Of a stretch of 64,000 nt of DNA, positions 38,510 to 45,975 are shown in pieces (the first letter of the stretch is position 1; each line of letters opens with the position of its first letter). The stretch covers positions 248,001-312,000 of the forward strand of contig NZ_WTYQ01000003.1 of NCBI RefSeq assembly GCF_009828105.1. The letters are read 5' to 3'. The notes beneath the pieces are model-generated. The model saw nothing but the letters and a program-made list of their open reading frames with translations. It did no database searches and had not been told where the DNA came from. The position numbers were made by a program, and so were the translations under genes. The DNA is from Altericroceibacterium indicum. Its GTDB lineage: Bacteria; Pseudomonadota; Alphaproteobacteria; Sphingomonadales; Sphingomonadaceae.

Positions 38510-38767
38510 ATGAAGAAAATCATCATGTTCGCGTCTGTCGCCGCTCTGGGCCTTGGCGTTGCCGCTTGTGACAGCGCTGCTGAAAACAAGATGGAAGACA
38601 AGGCTGAAGCCGTTGAAGATCAGGCTGATGCAAAGGCTGACGAAATGCGCGCCGGCGAAACATCTCCTGCAATGGAAGAAAAGGCTGACGCTGTGGAAGC
38701 AGCTGGCGAAGCCAAGTCTGATGCCATGGAAGAAAAAGCTGACAATATGGATTCAACCCCGCAATAA
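38510..38767 (+). CDS. Small acidic lipoprotein with Ala/Glu/Lys repeats
   Basis: An 85-residue lipoprotein with a signal ending in VAAC (Cys20). The rest is one predicted helix built from imperfect repeats (MEDKAEAVEDQADAKADEM, MEEKADAVEAAGEAKSDAM, EEKADNMD), a coiled-coil-like composition. No family function is recognised. Such short helical lipoproteins may act as periplasmic spacers or stress proteins; this is inference. AAAGGGG precedes the ATG. It ends at a strong terminator and follows the YmgE-like gene. Confidence 0.75.
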   Translation: MKKIIMFASVAALGLGVAACDSAAENKMEDKAEAVEDQADAKADEMRAGETSPAMEEKADAVEAAGEAKSDAMEEKADNMDSTPQ

Positions 38768-38787
38768 GCGGATCAGTTGGTCTTATA

Positions 38788-38827
38788 GAAAGCCGGTGCT
38801 GGACAGATTTTCAGCACCGGCTTTTTC
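38788..38827. terminator. Strong bidirectional terminator before phhA end
   Basis: A 14-bp perfect stem, GAAAGCCGGTGCTG (38788-38801) with CAGCACCGGCTTTT (from 38812), ending in TTTTT on the plus strand. It separates the small lipoprotein gene from convergent phhA. Confidence 0.88.
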
Positions 38828-38856
38828 ATGCCTGCAATAAAAGCTGATAGCGCGCC

Positions 38857-39795
38857 TTAGACCGGCGGTGCATCCGATCCGCGCCCGCCACGCAAATGAT
38901 ATTCCTGCGTCCCCCGATGCAGTACATGATCTGTATCGATCACCGCTGCATTGGCGTAAGTGAAGCCCGGTGGCAGCGTGTTGTAAATTTCATTGAAGTC
39001 CCGCTCCACCGTCTGGCGGTAGAGGTCTTCAAAACTCTCAATCACGAAATAGGTCGGCTGGAGATCATCAATCACGTAATCGGTGCGCATGGCACGGTCC
39101 ACGCTCAGCATCAGACGATTGGGCGATTGGGCTTCCAAGGAGAATACCGCTTCACGCGGGCCGGACAGGATCCCTGCCCCACAGATGCGCAGCCCCCCTG
39201 CTTCGCGGATCAGGCCAAACTCCACCGTATACCAGTAAAGCGCGCCCAGCGCCTTCAGACGGTTGCGCTGCATCGCCTTCCAACCGGCGCGGCCATAGGC
39301 CTGCATGTAATCGGCAAAAGTCGGATCAGTGAGCAGGGGCACATGGCCGAACACGTCATGAAAAACGTCCGGCTCCTGAATATAATCAAACGTCTCTTTC
39401 GTGCGGATAAAATTGCCCGCCGGGAAACGCCGATTGGCCAGATGCCAGAAGAACACATGGTCTGGAATCAGCATTGGCACCGGAACCACGCTCCACCCGG
39501 TGAGCCGGTTCAGTTCTTCCGACAAGGTGGCAAATTCGGGAACACCGCCGCGTCCCAGATCCAGAGCCTCCAGCCCTGCGAGAAAAGCGCTACAGGCTCG
39601 CCCTGGAAGAATCTCCATCTGCCGCGCGAAAAGCGCATCCCAGATGGCATCATCGCCCGAATCATATTCCCGCTGCTTGGGTTCGAGCCAATCTTCACCC
39701 AGATGCACAGGCCGTTTGAGCGGCGCTGCGAATGTTCCTTCCGGGACAACCGGCAGCGCGGAGAAGTCAAATTCAGATGTAAAATCGTTGGTCAT
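38857..39795 (-). CDS. phhA: Phenylalanine 4-monooxygenase
   Basis: A 312-residue cytosolic enzyme that hydroxylates phenylalanine to tyrosine using O2 and a tetrahydropterin cofactor. The iron ligands are visible: two His in PDVFHDVFGHVPLL (about residues 140-155) and the Glu in LYWYTVEFGLI (about 185-195). The bacterial monodomain length is normal, without the regulatory ACT domain of animal enzymes. No pterin carbinolamine dehydratase gene is adjacent. It is monocistronic. Confidence 0.94.
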   Translation of the reverse strand: MTNDFTSEFDFSALPVVPEGTFAAPLKRPVHLGEDWLEPKQREYDSGDDAIWDALFARQMEILPGRACSAFLAGLEALDLGRGGVPEFATLSEELNRLTGWSVVPVPMLIPDHVFFWHLANRRFPAGNFIRTKETFDYIQEPDVFHDVFGHVPLLTDPTFADYMQAYGRAGWKAMQRNRLKALGALYWYTVEFGLIREAGGLRICGAGILSGPREAVFSLEAQSPNRLMLSVDRAMRTDYVIDDLQPTYFVIESFEDLYRQTVERDFNEIYNTLPPGFTYANAAVIDTDHVLHRGTQEYHLRGGRGSDAPPV

Positions 39796-39852
39796 AGTTT
39801 CGAATGAAACATTACCATCCTAACCATAACAAAGCAATCGCCTGGCGTCTTT

Positions 39853-40068
39853 CTAATCCGCTCCGGCTGGCTTGGGTGTGCTGGGCTGAAATTGAACCGC
39901 GGGTTCCAGAGCCTCTTCAGGCAATTTGCGTTCTTCCAGCATTTCTGCCGCTTCATCAAGCGCCCGTGCTTCGCCCACAGTCACACCGCCGGGGCCAGGA
40001 TCGCTATCGCTCTTCTGGCAGCCTGACAGCACAGCAATAACAAAGACAGCAAGAAAAGTTGCGCGCAT
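39853..40068 (-). CDS. Small hypothetical lipoprotein
   Basis: A 71-residue protein with a lipoprotein signal (MRATFLAVFVIAVLSGC, Cys17) and a short mature part rich in Glu, Ala and Pro (EARALDEAAEMLEERKLPEE). No known domain. The start is set by AAGGATGA directly upstream of the ATG at 40068; a longer in-frame frame begins upstream but would hide the signal peptide. It lies 131 nt downstream of another small lipoprotein gene on the same strand and may share its transcript. Confidence 0.65.
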   Translation of the reverse strand: MRATFLAVFVIAVLSGCQKSDSDPGPGGVTVGEARALDEAAEMLEERKLPEEALEPAVQFQPSTPKPAGAD

Positions 40069-40199
40069 GGGGTCATCCTTCAAACAGGCGGCCTGCCGCC
40101 ATTGCCCTTGCGGCCAATGGGACATCTTCCAAAAGAAAAGCGGGCAAAGCACCTGGCTTCACCCGCTCATCCTGAAACAGCCGTTGCCGGCCGCGAACA

Positions 40200-40508
40200 T
40201 TAGTTCTTTTCGGCAGCCTTGGTAGCAGCTTCAGCAGCAGCAGCAGCATCATTGGCAGCAGCTTCTGCATCGTCAGCAGCAGCCTTGGTGGAGTCTGCAG
40301 CGTCAGAAGAAGAAGCAGCAGCATCGGTTGCAGCAGCAGCGGCATCGTCAGCTGTTGGCGTTGCAACAGCGTCAGAGCTCATGGCTTCGTCCGCAGGCAT
40401 TTCAACATTGTCAGCAGTCACATCTTCAGATGCCTTGTCCGTGCCGCCGCAGGCAGACAGAGCAAGAGCAAAAGCAGCAGCAACGGCGGTGTAAGCAATC
40501 TTCTTCAT
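40200..40508 (-). CDS. Alanine-rich small lipoprotein
   Basis: A 102-residue lipoprotein: signal ending LSAC (Cys20), then a mature part that is about half alanine with Asp, Ser, Thr and Glu (DDAAAAATDAAASSSDAAD and ANDAAAAAEAATKAAEKN). It is likely helical or unstructured; no family is recognised. AAGGGG precedes the ATG. The alanine-rich GCA/GCT/GCC repeats make the complementary frames look open over a long span, but those are shadows. It resembles the lipoprotein at 38510 in layout but not clearly in sequence. Confidence 0.7.
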   Translation of the reverse strand: MKKIAYTAVAAAFALALSACGGTDKASEDVTADNVEMPADEAMSSDAVATPTADDAAAAATDAAASSSDAADSTKAAADDAEAAANDAAAAAEAATKAAEKN

Positions 40509-40653
40509 CGGGTAACCCCTTCAAAAATTTCAATTGCCGGGAATCAAACCCATCCCAGCGCGCCGCGCAAACTAGACCTCATCCACGCAGTTGCAAAATA
40601 GAATTTCACTTACCCCGGTTTCCCAATCGCCACTCTTCTGGCACTGGCAGCGG

Positions 40654-42441
40654 ATGGCTGATGAAACCACGCTGCTTCCCAATCCCAAAGACACTCTGCG
40701 CCGGGTCTTCGGTTTCCCCGATTTCCGCGGTGTACAGGGAGATGTGGTGAACCGTGTGCTGGCCGGCCGCTCCACTTTGGCAGTCATGCCCACCGGCGCA
40801 GGCAAGTCGCTGACTTATCAATTGCCTGCCGTCATGATGGAGGGAACCTGCATCGTTATCTCTCCATTGATCGCGCTGATGCATGATCAATTGCGCTCTG
40901 CCCGCGCCAATGGCGTGCGCGCCGCAACTCTGACCAGTGCCGATTCTGATTGGCGTGAAACGATGAACACCTTCCGCGCGGGCGAGCTGGACCTGCTCTA
41001 TGTCGCGCCAGAACGCGCCAGCCAGCCGCAGTTCCTCGACTTTTTGACCAGCGCCCCGGTGGCACTGTTCGCCATTGATGAAGCCCATTGCGTGTCCGAA
41101 TGGGGCCATGATTTCCGCCCGGATTATCGCGGCCTGCGGCCTTTGCTCGACAGTTTCCCCGATATACCGCGCCTCGCCCTCACCGCCACGGCAGACCGGC
41201 ACACCCGCGCCGATATTCTGGGTCAGCTTGGCATTCCGGAAGACGGTTTGATCGTGGCCGGATTTGACCGGCCCAATATCCGCTATGACATCCGCCATCG
41301 CGATAATCCGGTCAAGCAGATTACCCGGCTGATGGAAGAACACCCCGGCCCCGGTATCGTCTATGCCCCCACCCGCCGCAAGGTGGAGGAATTGGCGCTC
41401 AAGCTGGCTGCGGCCACAGGCCGGGACGTATTGCCCTATCACGCAGGGCTGCCGGGCGATGAACGCGCCGCCAATCAGGCCGCCTTTGTGGCAAGCGAAG
41501 ATATGGTGATGGTCGCCACGGTCGCCTTTGGCATGGGGATCGACAAGCCCGATGTGCGCTTTGTCGCCCATGCAGGCATCCCCAAATCAATCGAAGCCTA
41601 TTATCAGGAAACCGGCCGTGCAGGCCGCGATGGTGACCCGTCACAGGCGATGATGTTCTGGGGGGCGGAGGATTTCGTCCTTGCCCGCCAGCGTCTCGCA
41701 GAAGTGGAAGGGGAGCGGCAACAAGGCGAAAAGGTCCGGCTTGATGCGCTGGCAGCCCTAGTGGAAACACCTGGCTGCCGCCGCGCCGTGTTGCTGCGCC
41801 ATTTTGATGAAGATCCACCCGAACAATGCGGCAATTGCGACAATTGCATTGATCCGCCCAAAGTGGTGGATGCCACGGAACTCGCCCGCAAATTGCTCAG
41901 CGCGGTCTATCGTACCGGACAGAGTTTCGGTTTTGGCCATATCCAGAAAGTGCTGGTCGGCATGGAAGATGACCGGGTGCGCCAACGCGGGCATGATAAA
42001 TTGAGCGTCTTTGGCATTGTAAGCCGCGAAGAAGCGCCCATGTTACAACCGCTCGTCCGCGCCCTGAAGGCACGCGGTGCGCTGATTCAGACCGAGCATA
42101 ATGGCCTTGCGCTGAGTGGTGATGCACGGCTGATTCTGCTCGGCGAACGGCCCGTCAGCATCGCCCAGCCACCACCCCGCAGCAAAAGTGTACGCGGCAA
42201 AAGCGGGCAGGAAGCCAACCCCATTGGCAACCCCTTGTTCGAAGCCCTGCGTGCCTTGCGCCGCCGGATGGCCGAAGATTCAGGCGTGCCGCCCTATGTC
42301 ATTTTCCATGATGCGGTGCTGCGCGAAATGGCGCTTACCCAACCGTCCAGCCTTGCAGAAATGGGCCGGATCAGCGGTGTGGGCCAGAAGAAGCTCGATG
42401 CCTATGGCACTGCCTTTCTTGAAGTGATCCGGCAATATTGA
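40654..42441 (+). CDS. recQ: ATP-dependent DNA helicase RecQ
   Basis: A 595-residue 3'-5' helicase acting in recombination and repair. The helicase core has Walker A MPTGAGKS, DEAH box FAIDEAHCVSEWGHDFRPDY with the aromatic-rich loop, and motif VI QETGRAGRDG. The RecQ-C-terminal zinc site has Cys in PGCRRAV and CGNCDNC, followed by a winged helix. A C-terminal HRDC domain (about 520-595, ending GQKKLDAYGTAFLEVIRQY) is present, so the full architecture is intact. I start at the ATG at 40654 (MADETTLLPNP); an upstream in-frame ATG at 40591 gives an atypical tail. Confidence 0.95.
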   Translation: MADETTLLPNPKDTLRRVFGFPDFRGVQGDVVNRVLAGRSTLAVMPTGAGKSLTYQLPAVMMEGTCIVISPLIALMHDQLRSARANGVRAATLTSADSDWRETMNTFRAGELDLLYVAPERASQPQFLDFLTSAPVALFAIDEAHCVSEWGHDFRPDYRGLRPLLDSFPDIPRLALTATADRHTRADILGQLGIPEDGLIVAGFDRPNIRYDIRHRDNPVKQITRLMEEHPGPGIVYAPTRRKVEELALKLAAATGRDVLPYHAGLPGDERAANQAAFVASEDMVMVATVAFGMGIDKPDVRFVAHAGIPKSIEAYYQETGRAGRDGDPSQAMMFWGAEDFVLARQRLAEVEGERQQGEKVRLDALAALVETPGCRRAVLLRHFDEDPPEQCGNCDNCIDPPKVVDATELARKLLSAVYRTGQSFGFGHIQKVLVGMEDDRVRQRGHDKLSVFGIVSREEAPMLQPLVRALKARGALIQTEHNGLALSGDARLILLGERPVSIAQPPPRSKSVRGKSGQEANPIGNPLFEALRALRRRMAEDSGVPPYVIFHDAVLREMALTQPSSLAEMGRISGVGQKKLDAYGTAFLEVIRQY

Positions 42442-42507
42442 TTGCACGATTGGCCTGGATATTTATCCTTGATCCATTGTTAACCGCTATCAGGCAGACC
42501 CGTGACC

Positions 42508-43485
42508 ATGACAATTTCCGCCAATGCAGGACATTTTTCGGCGAAACGTAAGTTCGGCATGGCGCTGCTACTGGCGGCCATATGCCCGGCAAGTGCAGCT
42601 ATGGCGCAAAATGCCAGTGCCCCCTTCACTGTTGTAGATACCGGGAAAAACTTCCCCACATTGCAGGCAGCGATCAAGGCGATCGGAGATGGTAGCGGCT
42701 CCATCTCGATTGCTCCGGGCACCTATAATGAATGCGCAGTGCAGGAAAAGGGCCAGATCAGCTATCTCGCGGCAGAACCGGGCAAGGTGATTTTTGATGG
42801 CGTTGCCTGCGAAGGCAAAGCCGCTCTGGTGCTGCGGGGCATAAGTGCCGAAGTGTCCGGCCTCACTTTCCGCAATATCAAGGTACGTGATTATAATGGC
42901 GCCGGAATCCGGCTTGAAGGCGGAGACCTGACGGTGGCGGAAAGCTGGTTCCAGAACAGCCAGCAGGGTATTTTGACCGCAGGTGATCCATCCGGCAAAA
43001 TTGTCATCGATCGCTCAACTTTCTCAGGCCTGGGTACGTGTGATGGGCCCGGTGGCTGTGCCCATTCAGTCTATGTCGGCGATTATGGCTTGCTGCGCAT
43101 TACCCGCAGCCGCTTCGAAGAAGGGCGCGGCGGACATTACGTGAAATCCCGCGCGGCGCAGATACAGATCGCCAGTTGCAGTTTCGATGATTCAAAAGGC
43201 CGTGCCACCAACTATATGATCGACCTTCCTGCCGGCGCGACCGGACAGATCAGCAACAATTGGTTTGTGCAGGGCAAGAACAAAGAAAATCACTCAGCCA
43301 TGATTGCCGTCGGGGCGGAGAATCAGAAAAACCCTTCCACTGGCCTGAAGATTATTGCCAATAATGCCAAATTGGCACCGGGGGTGGAGTGGAGCACCGT
43401 TTTCGTGGCGGATTGGTCGGGCGACAAGCTCGACATTGCTGACAATATACTTGGTCAGGGAATCACGCGCTTTCAGCGCCGATAA
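42508..43485 (+). CDS. Exported right-handed beta-helix repeat protein
   Basis: About 325 residues with a Sec signal (KRKFGMALLLAAICPASAAM, cleaved after MAQ). The mature protein shows parallel beta-helix coils: FPTLQAAIKAIGDGSGSISI, APGTYNECAV, GLTFRNIKVRDYNGAGIRLE, ESWFQNSQQGIL, IDRSTFSGLG. This layout is shared by polysaccharide lyases and pectinesterase-like proteins, but I see no catalytic motif. Several Cys (AVQEKG side and CDGPGGC) may pair. The GTG at 42502 is an alternative start two codons upstream. A role in surface polysaccharide binding or modification is only a guess. Confidence 0.75.
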   Translation: MTISANAGHFSAKRKFGMALLLAAICPASAAMAQNASAPFTVVDTGKNFPTLQAAIKAIGDGSGSISIAPGTYNECAVQEKGQISYLAAEPGKVIFDGVACEGKAALVLRGISAEVSGLTFRNIKVRDYNGAGIRLEGGDLTVAESWFQNSQQGILTAGDPSGKIVIDRSTFSGLGTCDGPGGCAHSVYVGDYGLLRITRSRFEEGRGGHYVKSRAAQIQIASCSFDDSKGRATNYMIDLPAGATGQISNNWFVQGKNKENHSAMIAVGAENQKNPSTGLKIIANNAKLAPGVEWSTVFVADWSGDKLDIADNILGQGITRFQRR

Positions 43486-43565
43486 AACCCCTTCTGCGCC
43501 CTTTAGGTTCCGCTCTGGAACTTTCAGTACCCGTTACCGGTTGATTTGTCTCAAGGAGATAAATC

Positions 43566-43832
43566 ATGGCAGGTGGATGGGCCCGCGACGGTGCGGTTCA
43601 GGAACAGATAGACGATACAATCAGCGATGCGGTGCAACGCGCACGTGCAAGCTTTTCAAATCGTTCAGGAACTTTGGAATGTGAAGTTTGCGGGGAGGAT
43701 ATCCCCGAAGCCCGCCGCAAGGCTCTTCCCGGTGCCAGAACGTGCGTGGCGTGCCAATCTTCGCTGGATCGAAACGCACGCAACGCTTCAGCATTCAACC
43801 GCCGAGGCAGTAAAGACAGCCAATTGCGCTAA
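43566..43832 (+). CDS. DksA/TraR family C4-type zinc finger protein
   Basis: An 88-residue cytosolic protein. The zinc site is CEVCGEDIPEARRKALPGAR followed by TCVACQ, the C-x2-C-x17-C-x2-C spacing of the DksA/TraR family. The short N-terminal helix lacks the long coiled-coil of full DksA, so it resembles small YbiI/TraR-like members that may bind in the RNA polymerase secondary channel. A strong AAGGAG lies 6-7 nt before the ATG. It is monocistronic, converging on ribA. Confidence 0.85.
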   Translation: MAGGWARDGAVQEQIDDTISDAVQRARASFSNRSGTLECEVCGEDIPEARRKALPGARTCVACQSSLDRNARNASAFNRRGSKDSQLR

Positions 43833-43850
43833 TCTGTATTTTTCAGCTTA

Positions 43851-44918
43851 TTAATCAAGTAGGTGACCCGCACGATTACGCTTCGTGTCAAGGTAATGAC
43901 TATTATGCGGATTGCTCGGCAATTGATGCGGCACCCGCTCCACAACATTTACCCCAGTCGCTTGTAAAACTGCGACTTTCTGCGGATTATTGGTCATCAA
44001 ACGGATGGATGGAACGCCGAGCAAATCCAGCATCCGGGCCGCAACCGGGAAGTCCCGTGCCTCCTCGGGCAGTCCCAGCCGGCTATTAGCGTCCATCGTA
44101 TCAAAGCCCTGATCCTGCAATTTATAAGCTCTGAGCTTGTTGATGAGGCCAATCCCGCGTCCCTCCTGGCGAAGATAAAGTAACACGCCCCACCCGCCAT
44201 TTTCCTCAGATTCCTGCGCCATAGAGCGCAAGGCCGCATCCAGTTGCGGCCCGCAATCGCATTTCAGACTGCCAAGAATATCTCCCGTCAGACATTCCGA
44301 ATGCAACCGTACCAATGGCACATAATCGCTCGACTGCTGGCCGATAATCAATGCCACATGCTCACGCATGTCATCGGTAGAACGGAAGGCGACAATCTCT
44401 GCATCCTCGCATGCCGCAACGGGCAATCGTGCCCTCGTCGCGATGGAAAGCTGCCGGATATCCCGCCATGCTGCCAAGTCGGACAAAGCCACACTTTGCG
44501 GTTCTCCAGCATTGTCAGGGGCCACCAGAAAAGCGGGGAGAATCCCCGCAATTCTGGCAAGTTCCAACGCGAAAGTCGCAGAACTGCGCCATTCCAGTGC
44601 TTCGGCCCGGAAAGGCCCTTTAAGCGGCGTGGCAAGATCAAGCGATGGATCAGCCGTCGCCTGGGCGGATGCCAGGTCGAACTTCTCGGCCCCGCGCAGC
44701 AGCACCGGCCCTTCAGCAAGCGCCGCTTCTCTTTGATTCGTCAGTTTTAAAGTAGCCGCCCTGCTCGCACCGAGCAGGAGCTGAGGCGCCGAAATAGCCG
44801 CCCCTGCGACCGTTTCCACGGGCACAAGAATTGGCGCGCCTTCAATCGCAATAGACCAGCCATGGCGCAAAGCATCGATGGCCTGCGCAACCCGCCGTGC
44901 CGGGGACGGCTCGTTCAC
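43851..44918 (-). CDS. ribA: GTP cyclohydrolase II with degenerate RibB-like N-terminal domain
   Basis: A 355-residue protein. The C-terminal RibA domain (from about residue 165) has the zinc cysteines in SECLTGDILGSLKCDCG, the catalytic YLRQEGRGIGL and GTP-binding TNNPQKVAVL. It opens GTP to start riboflavin synthesis. The N-terminal about 160 residues sit where 3,4-dihydroxy-2-butanone-4-phosphate synthase would be, but the acidic active-site motif of RibB (DDExREnEGD type) is absent, so that half is probably inactive. I start at the GTG at 44918, 2 nt past the xthA stop; an upstream ATG at 44972 would overlap xthA. It forms an operon with xthA. Confidence 0.88.
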   Translation of the reverse strand: MNEPSPARRVAQAIDALRHGWSIAIEGAPILVPVETVAGAAISAPQLLLGASRAATLKLTNQREAALAEGPVLLRGAEKFDLASAQATADPSLDLATPLKGPFRAEALEWRSSATFALELARIAGILPAFLVAPDNAGEPQSVALSDLAAWRDIRQLSIATRARLPVAACEDAEIVAFRSTDDMREHVALIIGQQSSDYVPLVRLHSECLTGDILGSLKCDCGPQLDAALRSMAQESEENGGWGVLLYLRQEGRGIGLINKLRAYKLQDQGFDTMDANSRLGLPEEARDFPVAARMLDLLGVPSIRLMTNNPQKVAVLQATGVNVVERVPHQLPSNPHNSHYLDTKRNRAGHLLD

Positions 44919-44920
44919 AA

Positions 44921-45715
44921 TCAGAGGTCGAACTCCGTAGTGATCGGCACATGGTCGGAAGGTTTCTCCCAATCGCGTGCCTCTTCCTTCACGCTATGGC
45001 CCACAGCCTGCTTAGCAAGCTCCGGTGAGGCCCACATATGATCCAGGCGGCGTCCCCGGTCATTGACCTTCCAGTCCTTTGATCGATAGCTCCACCAGCT
45101 ATAATAGCGTTCAGGTGCCAGAATGTGCTCACGGCCGATATCCACCCAGCCATGTGCATCTTTGAACCGTTGCAACGTTTCCACTTCAATCGGCGTGTGG
45201 CTGACAACCTTGAGCAATTGTTTGTGGTTCCAAACATCACTTTCAAGCGGCGCAACGTTAAAATCGCCTACGATGAGAGTTGGCCGGTCAATCACATCGG
45301 CCCAGCGTGTCATCCGTTCGAAGAAGTCGAGCTTCTGGCCAAATTTGAGATTCTGCTCGCGATCAGGAATATCGCCACCTGCCGGAATATATACATTTTC
45401 CAGGATCATGCCCTTGCCGGGTCCGAGCAATTCAACCCCGACATGGCGTGCTTCGCCATTATCCTGCCAATTGTAGCGGGACACTTCACGCAAAGGAATA
45501 CGGCTGACAGTAGCCACGCCATGATAGCCCTTCTGGCCATGAACGGCATGATGGGTATAGCCCAGATCCTCAAAAGCCTTGAAAGGGAAGAGTTCTTCCA
45601 CCGTCTTGATTTCCTGCAAACACAGGACATCGGGTGCCTCTTCCTTCAAAAAACGTTCGACGATCGGCATGCGCAAGCGCACCGAATTGATATTCCAGCT
45701 CGTGATCTTGACCAT
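44921..45715 (-). CDS. xthA: Exodeoxyribonuclease III
   Basis: A 264-residue Mg-dependent AP endonuclease/3'-5' exonuclease in base-excision repair. It has N-terminal WNINSVRLR, metal Glu in LCLQEIKT, catalytic GDFNVAPLESDVWNH, and C-terminal RLDHMWAS and SDHVPI with the active-site Asp-His pair. The length is normal. ribA follows immediately on the same strand. Upstream lies a folded RNA region with a terminator, so xthA probably has its own promoter between 45716 and 45771. Confidence 0.95.
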   Translation of the reverse strand: MVKITSWNINSVRLRMPIVERFLKEEAPDVLCLQEIKTVEELFPFKAFEDLGYTHHAVHGQKGYHGVATVSRIPLREVSRYNWQDNGEARHVGVELLGPGKGMILENVYIPAGGDIPDREQNLKFGQKLDFFERMTRWADVIDRPTLIVGDFNVAPLESDVWNHKQLLKVVSHTPIEVETLQRFKDAHGWVDIGREHILAPERYYSWWSYRSKDWKVNDRGRRLDHMWASPELAKQAVGHSVKEEARDWEKPSDHVPITTEFDL

Positions 45716-45772
45716 GAAGGAGCTTTAGGGCGAGCAAGGAAACCCCGCAAGCGATTGCCGGGACAGCAAAGA

Positions 45773-45905
45773 AAAACCCTCGCCCCGGGGGCATGGGGAC
45801 GAGGGTTTCGCTTGAGCGTTCGTCACGCTGTACAAGGCGTATGTCGCGGCCGGGGCAACAGGGGGGAAAACCCAGCCTTCGACGCCTTGCCCATTCTGAA
45901 TAGGC
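45773..45905 (-). ncRNA. Candidate structured RNA (lolA-xthA intergenic)
   Basis: On the minus strand this interval folds as a long hairpin: CAAGGCGT (45882-45889) pairs with ACGCCTTG (45833-45840), with an inner stem of 7 pairs (45871-45877 with 45848-45855). A small hairpin AGCGT/ACGCT (45815-45829) follows, and then an intrinsic terminator ending in TTTTT. No coding frame fits. It could be an independent small RNA or the structured 3' untranslated region of lolA. I considered 6S RNA because of an AAGCGGGCC stretch, but could not build the long closing stem that 6S needs. Confidence 0.4.
45774..45808 (-). terminator. Minus-strand terminator upstream of xthA
   Basis: AAACCCTCGTCCCC pairs with GGGGCGAGGGTTT with one bulged base, followed by TTTTTC on the minus strand. 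It ends the transcript from lolA or from the candidate RNA, 57 bases before the xthA start. Confidence 0.75.
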
Positions 45906-45925
45906 CCGCTTGGCTTTCCCGAGGA

Positions 45926-45950
45926 TGAATGAAAGTCAGACTTTCATTCA
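45926..45950. repeat. Perfect 25-bp palindrome downstream of lolA
   Basis: TGAATGAAAGTC-A-GACTTTCATTCA: 12-bp perfect arms around one central base, 26 nt past the lolA stop. As DNA it resembles operators of TetR-type dimers; as RNA it would form a 9-bp stem with a 5-nt loop but without a T-tract. It sits directly upstream of the candidate structured RNA. Confidence 0.6.
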
Positions 45951-45975
45951 CAGAACCGGCCTTGCGACCAACCGT

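Noticed and set aside
40073-40205. Open minus-strand frame between the two small lipoprotein genes, ending just before the ATG at 40068, with a protein-like composition (contains LPAFLLEDVPLAARAMAAG).
   Set aside because: No ATG or well-placed alternative start outside the upstream alanine-rich gene and no ribosome site. It could be a gene remnant, but the evidence is too thin to call.
40200-40508. Long Ala/Gln-rich frames on both strands over the alanine-rich lipoprotein gene.
   Set aside because: They are shadows of GCA/GCT/GCC repeats; only the minus-strand frame has a ribosome site, signal peptide and lipobox.
45773-45950. 6S RNA between lolA and xthA, suggested by an AAGCGGGCC stretch like that of 6S.
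   Set aside because: The 5' and 3' flanks do not pair into the long closing stem needed for 6S, so it is left as an unassigned structured RNA.
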